The notes under the pieces were generated by a model. That model was not told the DNA's origin. It was given only the letters and a program-made list of their open reading frames with translations, and made no database searches. Of a stretch of 64,000 bases of DNA, positions 8,697 to 17,924 are shown piece by piece. The translations under genes and the position numbers were made by a program. The DNA comes from Synechococcus sp. M16.1 (lineage in GTDB: Bacteria > Cyanobacteriota > Cyanobacteriia > PCC-6307 > Cyanobiaceae): the NCBI RefSeq assembly GCF_014279895.1, contig NZ_CP047954.1, forward strand, positions 1,674,001 to 1,738,000. Reading direction: 5' to 3'. The stretch's first letter is position 1. Each line of letters opens with the position of its first letter.

Positions 8697-9458
8697 TCAC
8701 CAGGCCCGATACACCAACCGCCCCAAAAGTTCCCGCAAGGCGCGGGAGCTGTTGTACAGGGCTGTAGCGCTCGGCAACCACTGGGTGGGATCACGCCAGA
8801 GCGGACCTGCCCAGCGGCCACGGGCCTGGAAGTCCACCGGGAACGGCAGCACCTCCATCCCCTGGCGTTCGAACAGGCGTTGGGAGCGACGCATGTGAAA
8901 GGCGCTGGTCACCAACAACACCCGGGATTGACGGACAGGCAGCAGCCGGCGAATGGCTACTGCCTCATCCGCTGTGTTGCGCACCGGCGGAGTACTGGCC
9001 ATAGCCGCTTCAGGCACGCCGAGCAATGCAGCTTCCTGGCGATAGTGCTGTCCTTCGGGGGGCTGACCAGGGCTAAAGGGGCTGACCCCCCCAGTGAACA
9101 GCAAGCGCGGCGCCCTACCAGCGCGAAACAATTCAAGGCCAGCAATGAAGCGGTCGGGATCGTGCCACTCGCTTAATCGAGCCGGGCCGGGGGCGGGATG
9201 GCGACCGCCGCTGAGCACAACGATGGCATCGGCCTGGGGGGCCTCCAAGGCGGAGCGGCGCTGCCAGGGGGCTTCCAGCCAGCACCAGAGGCTCTGACTC
9301 ACTAACCCGAGGGAAAAGACCCAAAGCAGCAGGGCGGCGATAATCACAGGCCAGCGCCAACGGAAAACCAAACTCACCGCTAGAAGGATCAGGCTGAATC
9401 CCAGGGGCAACAGAGCCAAGGGAAGAATCTTGCTAAGGAGATAAGACATCAAGAGCAT
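8697..9458 (-). CDS. YdcF/ElyC-type DUF218 membrane protein
   Basis: 253 residues. Two N-terminal membrane helices ('YLLSKILPLALLPLGFSLIL' and the next, to about residue 55) precede a DUF218 domain. The domain includes 'ADAIVVLSGGRHPAPG', 'AGRAPRLLFTGGVSPFSPG', 'NTADEAVAIRRLL' and 'VLLVTSAFHMRRSQRLF'. This is the SanA/ElyC/YdcF family, linked in enterobacteria to envelope integrity and lipid-carrier supply for cell-wall polymers. The exact reaction is unknown. It is convergent with glnB, only 9 bases away, and lies just downstream of the polysaccharide operon. Confidence 0.85.
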   Translation of the reverse strand: MLLMSYLLSKILPLALLPLGFSLILLAVSLVFRWRWPVIIAALLLWVFSLGLVSQSLWCWLEAPWQRRSALEAPQADAIVVLSGGRHPAPGPARLSEWHDPDRFIAGLELFRAGRAPRLLFTGGVSPFSPGQPPEGQHYRQEAALLGVPEAAMASTPPVRNTADEAVAIRRLLPVRQSRVLLVTSAFHMRRSQRLFERQGMEVLPFPVDFQARGRWAGPLWRDPTQWLPSATALYNSSRALRELLGRLVYRAW

Positions 9459-9491
9459 TAACCAATCCGGCGCTCAGCCAATACCAGAGGC

Positions 9492-11375
9492 TCATAGCTG
9501 ACATCCGGTCTCGCACCGTTGCCACTCCGGCACCAGTCGTGACAAAAGCCCAAGGGCCAGATCAACATCCTGGGCTGCAATCGCTGTTTCCAATTCACTC
9601 AATTGTGGCCAGAGATCCTCTGGAGACAAGGATCTCTCTTCTGCCCGGTAAATCAGGGGATGGGATGTGGGCTGGGATTGAGCATCGATTAAGAGCTCCT
9701 CATATAGCTTCTCGCCAGGTCGTAAACCGGTACAAACAATCTCAATATCTCCATCCGGATGGGCTGCATCGCGCAGGGATAAACCACTCAATCGCACCAT
9801 CTGCTCGGCCAAGTCTTTGATCCGCACTGGTTCACCCATATCCAGCAAGAAGACATCACCACCTTGAGCCAGCACGGAGGCCTGCAACACCAGCGAGGCC
9901 GCCTCAGAGATGGTCATGAAATAGCGGATGATCTCTGGATGGGTGAGGGTGATCGGCCCGCCTGCCGCAATCTGGCGACGGAATAGGGGGACCACAGACC
10001 CTGAGGAAGCGAGCACGTTGCCAAAGCGCACCATGGCAAAGCAGGTGCTGCTGCACCTGGCAGCGTGGGCCTGCACAACCAATTCGGCGAGACGCTTGGA
10101 CGCACCCATCACGTTGGTGGGACGCACGGCTTTATCGGTAGAGATGAGCACCACCTGGCAGGCACCGCTGGAAACTGCGGCGCGGCAAACCTGATCTGTA
10201 GAGAGCACGTTGTTGGCCAGGCCCGCCAAGGGATTGGCCTCCACTAGGGGAACGTGTTTGTAAGCAGCCGCATGGAACACCAGCTGCACTGACTGATCGG
10301 TGAACAAGTGCTGGAGCAACTGCGGGTCGGTAGCACTGCCCAGCACTAACTGAAGCCGCACGCCATCAGGCACCAGAGAACGAAGCTCCTGCTCGATGGC
10401 ATAGAGCGCAGGTTCACTCCGCTCCAGCAGGATCAACAGCGCCGGCGACAACGCCAGGATCTGACGGCAGAGCTCTGAACCAATCGAACCACCAGCACCA
10501 GTGACGCAGACAACCGCACCACGAATACCTGGCCCAAGCAGCTGGAGATCGGCGGGCACCTCATCACGTCCAAGCAAATCTTCAATCAAGATTGGCCTCA
10601 AGGCATCAATGCGAGCGCGACCAGAGGTGAGGTCATCCACCGACGGCACCTGCAACATGGTGATGCCAAGACGCTGAAAACTATCGACGATGCGGCGACG
10701 TTCACTGCGGGGAAGAGAAGGAATCGCCAGGAGAACCTGATCAATGGAGCTCTCCTTTTCCATCAGGACGTGGGGTGGCCTAATCGCAACACCGTTAATG
10801 GATCGGCCCCAATAGGCCGGATTGTCGTCGAGGAAGGTGACAATCCTGTGGTTGCCCGCCAAACGCAAAGACGCTGCCAGCTGGGCACCGGCTTCACCGG
10901 CGCCGTAGATGGCTACACGCAACTGGTGCTTGTGCTGGGTATAACGAAGATTGAGCAACACATCCCGCAGAGCAAAGCGAACCGCACCCGTGAATCCGGT
11001 GAGCAAAAACCACAAAAGAACCCAGCTGCTGCGGGGAGGCATCGGCAACCGCAGAATCACACCGATAACAACCAGGAACAGCACCACAAGGCCATTGCGA
11101 ACGGCTAGCTTGTAAAAGGCGGAACTCCCCACGTAACGAGTTAGACCTTTGTATTGCCCCGTTAATGCATAGATAGGTAGGCCAACGAGGAGAATGGCAA
11201 TCAACAACCAACTACCAGCGTTGACGAAGCTGCCATGAAATGGGTGCGATAATCGCATCCAAAAGCTCAGCCAAACCACTAAGGGCAGAAAAATCGCATC
11301 TATAGCTACAAGCAGAAGACGCCTGAAGGCTGGCGGCAAATTTAAAAGTGCATTGGTAGAAAATGAATAAAGCAT
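9492..11375 (-). CDS. FlaA1/CapD/WbpM-type membrane nucleotide-sugar 4,6-dehydratase
   Basis: 627 residues from ATG 11375, whose first base is shared with the upstream stop (TGATG). An in-frame ATG at 11426 is less likely. Four N-terminal membrane helices (to about residue 140) are followed by a first Rossmann domain ('VAIYGAGEAGAQLAASL'). A catalytic SDR domain comes next, with 'VVCVTGAGGSIGSELCRQIL', 'VFHAAAYKHVPLVEANP', 'STDKAVRPTNVMGASKRLAE' and 'RFGNVLASSGSVVPLF'. Enzymes of this type convert UDP-GlcNAc to a 4-keto-6-deoxy sugar, the precursor of QuiNAc, FucNAc or bacillosamine. It fits a pathway begun by the adjacent WecA-type transferase and epimerase. It is the last gene of the leftward operon. 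Confidence 0.92.
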   Translation of the reverse strand: MLYSFSTNALLNLPPAFRRLLLVAIDAIFLPLVVWLSFWMRLSHPFHGSFVNAGSWLLIAILLVGLPIYALTGQYKGLTRYVGSSAFYKLAVRNGLVVLFLVVIGVILRLPMPPRSSWVLLWFLLTGFTGAVRFALRDVLLNLRYTQHKHQLRVAIYGAGEAGAQLAASLRLAGNHRIVTFLDDNPAYWGRSINGVAIRPPHVLMEKESSIDQVLLAIPSLPRSERRRIVDSFQRLGITMLQVPSVDDLTSGRARIDALRPILIEDLLGRDEVPADLQLLGPGIRGAVVCVTGAGGSIGSELCRQILALSPALLILLERSEPALYAIEQELRSLVPDGVRLQLVLGSATDPQLLQHLFTDQSVQLVFHAAAYKHVPLVEANPLAGLANNVLSTDQVCRAAVSSGACQVVLISTDKAVRPTNVMGASKRLAELVVQAHAARCSSTCFAMVRFGNVLASSGSVVPLFRRQIAAGGPITLTHPEIIRYFMTISEAASLVLQASVLAQGGDVFLLDMGEPVRIKDLAEQMVRLSGLSLRDAAHPDGDIEIVCTGLRPGEKLYEELLIDAQSQPTSHPLIYRAEERSLSPEDLWPQLSELETAIAAQDVDLALGLLSRLVPEWQRCETGCQL

Positions 11376-12358
11376 CAGCTCTTGGATGCCACGGAGAAGG
11401 ACACCGCGAACTTTTGATCCAACCAAACTCCGAGCAACAACTCAACTACAGCAAAAACAAAAACCAAGGGCCAACCTCCCGTGACCATGGCCAAAGCCAG
11501 CAATGCCGTGGCCGCAACATAAGTAAGAGAGACCCGGCAATGAGGCCAGCCGGCCTGGTGCAGACGCTGGAAAAGGTGAAGACGATGGGCCTGGAAAACC
11601 CGATGTCCAGCCAGTAAACGGCGGAGCAAACAAAAAAAAGCATCTCCCAGGAGGGGTGTGGCTACCAGAAGGCAGCCAAACGCATCTGCCCAGCTGGTGG
11701 CCTGAAGCACTAGGCAAGCGAACACCGCACCAAGAAAGGTACTACCAGCGTCGCCCATGAACACCTTGGCGGGGCTCCAGTTCCAAGGCAGGAAGCCAAG
11801 CAAGGAACCCACCAAGGCCCACAATGGCCAGGGCGCATCGAGAACAATTGCCATTGCCGCAATGATCAGAGCCATGCAACCAGCCACCAGGCCATCGAGT
11901 CCGTCCATAAAGTTGGTAAAATTAACTACGGCTGTTATGACAATCACAAGAAAGCCAAAGGCAACAGAGAAAAATAAAGAGCTAAATACTCCGGGGAAAG
12001 CAATGAATGGGACAAGAGGGCTAAAATAAAGAAATGCAGAAGCAGTCAAAAGCTGAACGCAGAAGCGCCAAAACGCTGGCAAGTTATAACGGTCGTCAAG
12101 CAAGCCAACAACAGCAAGCGAAACGGAGAGCAAGGGGGCTAATGCGGCAACGTCGGATTGGCCACTAAATAGCGCAAAAAGTGAAGCAACAGAACTGACT
12201 AAAACAAAAGAGATGCCACCACCACGCGGAGTAGGGACATGGTGGGAACTGCGGGAATTGGGCTGATCAAGAAAAGAAGCACGCAATTTCGGGATAAGTG
12301 CACGGAGAAGCAGCGAGGAAATAGCTGTTCCGGCGGAGAGGGCTAATACTGCAAACAA
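11375..12358 (-). CDS. WecA/WbpL-type undecaprenyl-phosphate GlcNAc(-derived)-1-phosphate transferase
   Basis: 327 residues, about ten membrane helices. Landmarks of the PNPT family are all present: 'RSSHHVPTPRGGGISF' near the N-terminus, 'VVGLLDDRYNLPAFWR', 'NFTNFMDGLDGLVAG', 'KVFMGDAGSTFLG' and the histidine motif 'HRLHLFQRLH'. The enzyme loads the first amino sugar phosphate on the lipid carrier and so starts a heteropolysaccharide repeat unit. It shares one base with the following dehydratase gene and is 6 bases from the epimerase gene, as in O-antigen loci where WbpL/WbpV/WbpM make and load N-acetyl-fucosamine-type sugars. Confidence 0.93.
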   Translation of the reverse strand: MFAVLALSAGTAISSLLLRALIPKLRASFLDQPNSRSSHHVPTPRGGGISFVLVSSVASLFALFSGQSDVAALAPLLSVSLAVVGLLDDRYNLPAFWRFCVQLLTASAFLYFSPLVPFIAFPGVFSSLFFSVAFGFLVIVITAVVNFTNFMDGLDGLVAGCMALIIAAMAIVLDAPWPLWALVGSLLGFLPWNWSPAKVFMGDAGSTFLGAVFACLVLQATSWADAFGCLLVATPLLGDAFFCLLRRLLAGHRVFQAHRLHLFQRLHQAGWPHCRVSLTYVAATALLALAMVTGGWPLVFVFAVVELLLGVWLDQKFAVSFSVASKS

Positions 12359-12364
12359 CTCTTA

Positions 12365-13258
12365 TCAGAGAAGGGGAAGGACAGGAAAAGATTGAGGATT
12401 GGAATTTAGTAGATGATGAGCCTTGGTGAAACCAGAAAGATCAGAACCAACACGTAAAACCGCCTCAAAAGACTTGGGCGACAGAAAGAGCAAAGGAAAT
12501 GCTAAAGAATAAAAAAGACGGTTAGGAACAGGGAGCAAAAAACAACGGCGTGCAGAATCAGTGAGCGGTAGTGACTGCTGAAGGGATCTCAGAATAGAAC
12601 CATAGCTGGATTCATAATCCCCACCGATGTCAACGATCTGCGAATCAGAAGGATTACAGCTGCCGATAGAAAATTGGCGTACAAACTCCAATACAACATC
12701 AGCAAGTTGACTGGCATGGAGAGGCTGACGCAAGCCTGAGTCAACCGGAAAGGGAAGGAGTGGAAGCCTGCGCATAAAAAGAATCAAGCGGTGAAGGTTT
12801 TTGTCTACATATGGACCAACTCTTCCATAAACAAGGGTAGGACGAAGTACAAAACAGGGAATGTCGAGGAATTGAGACGATTTTAAAAGTTGCTCCTCGG
12901 CTGTAATCAGCCGATCCACAAGTTGACGATCAAAACGATTGAAAGAAAATCGTTTGGTGATCGCCGAGGAAGAGGAACAGGCAACAACACCTGATAAACC
13001 ATTAAGGCGTTCGGGAAAATCAAGAATTAGCCGATGAAGAAATGGAGCAAATAACCATATAGGCGCAAAGCTAATCAAGAAAGAGGGAGAATCAAGCTGA
13101 CTAGTTTGAAAAAAGCCAGATGGGTTGCAAAGGTCAAAATGCGCGAGCGGAGAACTACGCGAATATGAATGAAGTATCCAAGAAGGCTGAGTAGAGGATA
13201 CACAGCGACGAAAAGCCTCGCCTGATGGAGTGGAAGCTCCAAAGAGATGAATATGCAT
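12365..13258 (-). CDS. NAD-dependent epimerase/dehydratase, sugar 4-reductase-like
   Basis: 297 residues. The N-terminus has 'IHLFGASTPSGEAFRRCV', a variant of the Gly-rich NAD loop. 'VLRPTLVYGRVGPYVDKNLH' is the sugar-proximal region of the extended SDR family. The expected catalytic Tyr-x-x-x-Lys is not evident: the region reads 'FDRQLVDRLITAEEQLL', where 'TAEEQL' replaces 'YxxxK'. Similar WbpV-like reductases act after FlaA1-type dehydratases, which fits its place before the WecA gene. It is AT-rich and strongly Ser/Phe/Leu-biased compared with the two genes downstream. It may be functionally diverged. Confidence 0.75.
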   Translation of the reverse strand: MHIHLFGASTPSGEAFRRCVSSTQPSWILHSYSRSSPLAHFDLCNPSGFFQTSQLDSPSFLISFAPIWLFAPFLHRLILDFPERLNGLSGVVACSSSSAITKRFSFNRFDRQLVDRLITAEEQLLKSSQFLDIPCFVLRPTLVYGRVGPYVDKNLHRLILFMRRLPLLPFPVDSGLRQPLHASQLADVVLEFVRQFSIGSCNPSDSQIVDIGGDYESSYGSILRSLQQSLPLTDSARRCFLLPVPNRLFYSLAFPLLFLSPKSFEAVLRVGSDLSGFTKAHHLLNSNPQSFPVLPLL

Positions 13259-14061
13259 TAGCTCTCGAAAGCCAAAAGATTGCTAAAACGGCGAACATAA
13301 CGACTGAAAAATGAAAAAGGACAAAGCCATCCAAAAGCATTCCAGTAAGCAGTGAATACCTCAATCAATCGACTCAAGAAGAATCGGCTACTGACTCCAC
13401 CAGTGCTCATATGTACCAATTCCAAGTCTAAACAACGGACAGTAAGACCTGGCATTCGGCTCAGCTCAAGGAAATAATTGAGATCTGCAGACAAACTGAA
13501 TCCAGAACTATAGGAGGCAAGAAGATTGTAGGCTCCAGGGCCGAAAAAAGTTGCTTGATGCGGTGGCGTTGAACCCCAAAACAAAATTCTTCTGAATAAG
13601 GAGGAATCCAACACACAAGGTTTAGTAAAAGAGGAATATCGCTTGAGATCACCTGTGAGACCGTTAACGTAACGACCAACACAAACCAGAAGATCAGGCA
13701 GCGTTCCAGAAGATTGATCCATAGAAAGTACAGATGCCGCCTGAGCCAATACGGTGGAAGCGGGGGCCCAGTCATCAGATCCCCAAAACAAAAGCCAATC
13801 AGATGATCTTGCAAACTGAATGCCATAATTCATGGCACCAAAAATCCCTGGCATTGAGGGGTCTTGTTCAACCCACTGGAATCGTGGATCAGATGAAGCA
13901 AGATTATTCAGATAACTACGATGAGAAGAAGAAGAAGGACCATCAACAAAAAGAACACGCCAATTAAGGTATGTTTGAGAAGTTAAAGATGAGACTAGTA
14001 CTGGCAATAAACGATAAGAATTGTAGGTTGGTACGACAATCAGAAAGGAGGGGACAGCCAA
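13258..14061 (-). CDS. Family 2 glycosyltransferase
   Basis: 267 residues with a GT-A fold. 'FLIVVPTYNSYRLLPVLVSS' is the N-terminal nucleotide-binding strand, and 'WLLFWGSDDWAPASTVLAQA' contains the DxD-like metal site (GSDD). In between, 'PGIFGAMNYGIQFAR' is typical of GT2 enzymes related to WcaA-type colanic acid transferases. It probably adds a sugar to the lipid-linked repeat unit on the cytoplasmic face. The stop shares one base with the next start. A 104-base gap separates it from the Alg13-like gene upstream in the operon. Confidence 0.88.
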   Translation of the reverse strand: MAVPSFLIVVPTYNSYRLLPVLVSSLTSQTYLNWRVLFVDGPSSSSHRSYLNNLASSDPRFQWVEQDPSMPGIFGAMNYGIQFARSSDWLLFWGSDDWAPASTVLAQAASVLSMDQSSGTLPDLLVCVGRYVNGLTGDLKRYSSFTKPCVLDSSLFRRILFWGSTPPHQATFFGPGAYNLLASYSSGFSLSADLNYFLELSRMPGLTVRCLDLELVHMSTGGVSSRFFLSRLIEVFTAYWNAFGWLCPFSFFSRYVRRFSNLLAFES

Positions 14062-14165
14062 GACACAAATGAAATAATTAAGTATAATCAGGAAAAGAAA
14101 AAATCACAAGAAAAAAACATAAAGAAGATATGTTCAAGCTCAGTTTAAATAAGACAATAAAAGAC

Positions 14166-14684
14166 TTAAAGCATTTCTGCAATTATTGAATCCAAGCAAT
14201 GGCCTTGAGCGTCCCAATCAAAATAGAAATCCAAAAAGCTATTGCAAGATTCAATCCATACAGAAGAATCCACTAAACTTATGTCTATAAAAGATGAAAT
14301 AGTCTGAGAAGAGGAAAATGAAGGAATAATTCGCCATTGAAGAAGCAAAGAAGACCATTGAAGCTGATGGTCATCAATGTGCTCATACCATAAAGGTGAT
14401 CGAGGAACACAGAGAAATTGCCTACCGAGACGCATTAAATGGGTAGTACAACCAATACCGGCATGAGAAACAATGACATCAGCAGAGGAAATAAGAGTGT
14501 GAAAGTTCGTAGGATCGGCTCTATTAATGAGAGTAACGTGACTAAGGGACTTAAGGTCGAAACTACAATGAAAATTACCTATAATAGTAATACTAGGGTT
14601 TTGAAACCGAAGTGATTCAAGAATAAGAGACTCAACGCCAAAAAAAGGGGAGTTTAAGCTACCGACAAGGAAAAGAATATTCAA
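14166..14684 (-). CDS. Alg13-like GT28 C-terminal subunit
   Basis: 172 residues with the C-terminal half of a GT-B transferase. 'ADVIVSHAGIGCTTHLMRLG' is the nucleotide-sugar-binding GGxxT-type segment of GT28, followed by 'FLCVPRSPLWYEHIDDHQLQ' (donor-binding and helix). This is the pattern of Alg13, PssE and CpsG. It overlaps by four bases with the Alg14-like gene just upstream, so the two are translated together and should form one split glycosyltransferase. In the family the catalytic donor half is Alg13, and the membrane anchor and acceptor half is Alg14. Confidence 0.85.
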   Translation of the reverse strand: MNILFLVGSLNSPFFGVESLILESLRFQNPSITIIGNFHCSFDLKSLSHVTLINRADPTNFHTLISSADVIVSHAGIGCTTHLMRLGRQFLCVPRSPLWYEHIDDHQLQWSSLLLQWRIIPSFSSSQTISSFIDISLVDSSVWIESCNSFLDFYFDWDAQGHCLDSIIAEML

Positions 14685-15142
14685 GCAATCGATCGCGTTG
14701 GGAAAACATTATACTTAGAGTCGCAGACTGAGCTATGCCTAACATAAAATCTCGTCGCAAGGAAAGAAGCAAGGCGACCCGAAAGACCGAGCGAATAGAC
14801 CCTGGTAGGGGTATCAATAAAAACTGAAGGGATGTTCATTAAACGGCTAACTATGAGGAAAGGGATAGCAATAGTAGCACCAGTAGAAAAAACGAGTTTA
14901 ATATTAAAACGTCTAATTAGAATGTACGCGTAAAACAAGGAAGATAAGACTCGAAAAGGATTACGACCAATTTCACGAATAGCGAAGAAAGGAATATCAA
15001 GATTCCAACTATTTTTTATATCGATGAAATCGGGAGAATCGACACAAACAATATAGCGACAATAGTAACGGCTCTTTTTCATCATGTTGAGTGCAACACT
15101 AAAATGACCTCCGCCTGAGGCTACTACTAAGATGTCATTCAT
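14681..15142 (-). CDS. Alg14-like membrane-anchoring glycosyltransferase subunit
   Basis: 153 residues. The start 'MNDILVVASGGGHFSVALNM' is the Gly-rich acceptor-side loop of Alg14/PssD/EpsE. A hydrophobic patch follows near 'VLSSLFYAYILIRRFNIKLVFSTG'-like residues 65-95 and 'IPSVFIDTPTRVYSLGLSGR'. With the Alg13-like partner (overlapping by 4 bases) it should form a two-part GT-B enzyme that adds the second sugar to a lipid-linked unit, as Cps14F/G do in pneumococcus. The start shares one base with the polymerase gene stop upstream. Confidence 0.85.
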   Translation of the reverse strand: MNDILVVASGGGHFSVALNMMKKSRYYCRYIVCVDSPDFIDIKNSWNLDIPFFAIREIGRNPFRVLSSLFYAYILIRRFNIKLVFSTGATIAIPFLIVSRLMNIPSVFIDTPTRVYSLGLSGRLASFLATRFYVRHSSVCDSKYNVFPTRSIA

Positions 15143-16401
15143 TAAGGATCAGAGAAAGAGTATAGATTATAATTTGAATGTAGGTTATTTTGGCGATTAA
15201 AGGGAATTGAAAACAAAGCAATAAGCAAGGATAAAGAGAAGACAAGAAAAAACCGTGGTATCAAAAAAACCTCACCTCCTAGAGCAGTTAGCAGAAAAAG
15301 AGAACCATACCAAGCGAAGACAATAGATCTAAGTCTATGGCTAAATAGAGGAGAAAAGCGAGAGCAAGAGATAATGGAATAGATGCTATAAAAAATTGAA
15401 GTAAGGAACACGAAGAGACCAAGTAAGCCAAAAGACAATAGAATAAACAAAAGGCCTTGGTCAGTGTGAGTCAAGGTATTAGGATCAAATATACCAACAA
15501 TCCAATCCGCTAGGGTAAATGAAGAAAGCTTGGAAGAGAAAAATTCGAAACTTAACCTTGAAGATCTACTAAGATCGTTTCCACTAAACAGGTCAATTAA
15601 ACTAAGCGAACGGTAAACAATTGGATAAATGGAGGACACATAAAAAAATGACAGAGTAATTAATGAGACAATAGAAAGGACAAGGATAGATAATTGCTTT
15701 CTAATAACAAAAAGGCGCGAAAGGGATATGTAAAAAGAGGGATTTTTGTAGACAAAAGCAGACAAACTCATGAGAAAAACAATAGGCAAGAAAGCTCTAG
15801 AGCCAGTCAGGAGGCCTGAAATTAAACAGAGTAAGAGAAGAAGATACTGGGGAATGTAATAAATGTAAAACTTAAATGGGGAGTTAAATTTAAAACTTCC
15901 ACCAATGATGGAGAAGGTCAAAGATCCGAAGATAAAGCCAAGTGCAGGCCCATATACGTGCCTATCAAGCATAGACGAGGTATACAAGGGAAAACCTAAA
16001 CCAAATGTCGGACGAGTGAAAAAAATAATTAAAGCAGATATCAACAAAACGGAAAAAGTGTGGAGATATAGACTATGGACGCGATGAGAGGCATTGACAC
16101 GAGATTGATTGTGTGAAAATGCAAGCGACAAAGGTAATAGCAAAGAAAGCAAGGAAGAAATGTATCTCAAAAGATAGCCTAAATTCTCATAGGAGGGATA
16201 TTTGAGAACAATATAAAAACCAATATATGTCATGATTAGAAGTATCAAAGGGGAACGCCAAAGGCGTAATGATGCAGAATAAATGGCGACAAAAGGGATA
16301 ATGAAGATATCAAAATTAAAATATGAAAGTTTAAAGCATGATAAAAGGAAGAAAAAAGGGAGAGCAAAAAGAGATAGAGTGTGAAGAGATGGCTTATTCA
16401 T
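15142..16401 (-). CDS. O-antigen/exopolysaccharide polymerase-like membrane protein (Wzy-like)
   Basis: 419 residues with about ten or eleven predicted membrane spans and one larger outer loop near residues 275-330. Sequence conservation in Wzy proteins is low, so the call rests on topology, size and place within a repeat-unit operon. It is extremely rich in Ser, Leu, Phe and Ile. 'LLCLISGLLTGSRAFLPIV' resembles the O-antigen ligase/polymerase core motif (TGSR). It could be a WaaL-type ligase instead. It overlaps the upstream GT2 gene by 8 bases. Confidence 0.7.
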   Translation of the reverse strand: MNKPSLHTLSLFALPFFFLLSCFKLSYFNFDIFIIPFVAIYSASLRLWRSPLILLIMTYIGFYIVLKYPSYENLGYLLRYISSLLSLLLPLSLAFSHNQSRVNASHRVHSLYLHTFSVLLISALIIFFTRPTFGLGFPLYTSSMLDRHVYGPALGFIFGSLTFSIIGGSFKFNSPFKFYIYYIPQYLLLLLCLISGLLTGSRAFLPIVFLMSLSAFVYKNPSFYISLSRLFVIRKQLSILVLSIVSLITLSFFYVSSIYPIVYRSLSLIDLFSGNDLSRSSRLSFEFFSSKLSSFTLADWIVGIFDPNTLTHTDQGLLFILLSFGLLGLFVFLTSIFYSIYSIISCSRFSPLFSHRLRSIVFAWYGSLFLLTALGGEVFLIPRFFLVFSLSLLIALFSIPFNRQNNLHSNYNLYSFSDP

Positions 16402-17242
16402 GAGAGGATAGGAAAGCTCTTAGATAGGGGATTAGGAAATAAAACGGCCAAAGAAGACCAGAATTGCGCCAACAATAAAGAAGACGATATTTAGGAGGCT
16501 GGCGTTTAATATGACAAATATGCTTGAGCCTTAAAAAAGAACTGATAAGAAAGGATTTTGAATGGATTTGCGAAGGGGGGTGATGCTCGCAGATTCCTTG
16601 ATAGCCTTTACAAAGAAGTATTTTCCCGCCTCGTTTCGAAAATTGTAAGCCAAAATCGTAGTCAGCATATCCATGTTGGTATGCATGATACAGAAAATCA
16701 TCATGTAAAAGACAAATACGGGGAATCAAAGCAAGATTCATGTTAAGAGTATCAACTTGAATACAACATTCAAATGAGGGTGTCTGTTTAGAGAATTTGA
16801 ATAGATATCGAGACACTCTTTTTAAACCACCATAAGAAACAAAAGAGAGAGTTTTGTCAAGAAAGGAACCACATATGACAATTTGATCATCAGTTGTTTT
16901 AGTGTTAAATTCTAACTCTTTAAAAAGCTGTGGAATGGCATTATCAAAAAGATCAATATCGTCGTTAAAGACCAAAAGATGATCGAAATTATAGTGAGTG
17001 GAGATAAAATCAAAGCCTTTAGACATTGCACGGGCCCAGAAGTCATCTGATTTAGCAGGAATAATTTGAACTAATGGTAGGTGTTTGTTTAGTACAATTA
17101 CTGTATCGTCGTCAGATTCAGAATCAACAACAAAGATCGTAAAGTGAAAACCAGTTGATTTAAGCTGATAAAAAACTTGTTGAACTGAACGAAGAGTGAG
17201 GTGAGAACGGTTATGAGAGGCACAAAGTGCTGCAATATTCAT
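16394..17242 (-). CDS. Family 2 glycosyltransferase (rhamnosyltransferase-like)
   Basis: 282 residues from ATG 17242 ('MNIAALCASHNRSHLTLRSV'). The frame is open to 17311, but that extension is hydrophobic and unlike the family. GT-A features are 'FTIFVVDSESDDDTVIVLN' and the metal site 'HLLVFNDDIDLFDNAIPQLF' (NDDI). 'GYADYDFGLQFSKRGGKILL' matches the acceptor-side motif of GT2 enzymes that use nucleotide deoxysugars. It is the first gene of the leftward operon, facing the long purine-rich spacer. Confidence 0.82.
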   Translation of the reverse strand: MNIAALCASHNRSHLTLRSVQQVFYQLKSTGFHFTIFVVDSESDDDTVIVLNKHLPLVQIIPAKSDDFWARAMSKGFDFISTHYNFDHLLVFNDDIDLFDNAIPQLFKELEFNTKTTDDQIVICGSFLDKTLSFVSYGGLKRVSRYLFKFSKQTPSFECCIQVDTLNMNLALIPRICLLHDDFLYHAYQHGYADYDFGLQFSKRGGKILLCKGYQGICEHHPPSQIHSKSFLISSFLRLKHICHIKRQPPKYRLLYCWRNSGLLWPFYFLIPYLRAFLSSHE

Positions 17243-17924
17243 GAAAACAGAAACAAAAACAAGGAGAAAAGTATATGTTTTATTATAATACACAAACAAG
17301 CAAAGAGCCAATAAGGTGGCAAAATATTAAAAACAAAAGTGAAAAGAAGGAGTAGAAGACTAAACTTATAATAAATACACAATTGAGGCAAAGAGCGATA
17401 ATGCAGACATCAAGATATGATCATAGAAATAAAGAAAAAACAGTATGAGAGCATCAGATAAAATCGAACATAACAGTAATAGCGAGCATCTAATGAGGAG
17501 TAAATGAAAAGTTACTGAGGGATTGAGTAAACTAGGTAAGTTAAAATAGAGTAGGTGAAATATCAAAAGGGATAATGCATACCAATGATTAACTCAAATT
17601 ATCAGAAAGAGTGAAAGTTGATAGTAAGATAAAAGAGGGGAGGTGAAGTAATAACAAATAAACTAAAGGAAAAGGAATATGATGATCAGCTACATAATAA
17701 ATATGGATACGTTCAATCACAAAGTTGAAAGAATGAAAAAAGCAGAGAGTTGGGGAAAGAGATAATACACAGAAAAACTAAATCGATTCAGGAGAAGACA
17801 TAGATAAATGTAAGTTGGAGACTAAATGTAAGGTGAAGAGAAGAATAGAAAAAATTAATACCAAAAAGTGTTGAAACGATTGGTGGAATGCGTGCTAAAA
17901 TTTAGAGAACAGAAAAAAAAAAGA
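17243..17924. other. Long AT-rich spacer between divergent polysaccharide operons
   Basis: About 680 bases with no convincing gene. It must hold promoters for the leftward operon (from 17242) and the rightward operon (from about 17925). The plus strand is purine-rich: 41 of 60 bases at 17461-17520. A 66-codon open frame on the minus strand (17366-17566) is only a Leu/Phe/Ser-rich by-product of this bias. No clear promoter box, palindrome or RNA gene was recognised. Confidence 0.6.

Noticed and set aside
17366-17566. 66-codon minus-strand frame in the long spacer
   Set aside because: Leu/Phe/Ser-rich sequence expected from the purine-rich plus strand; no start site or family signal.
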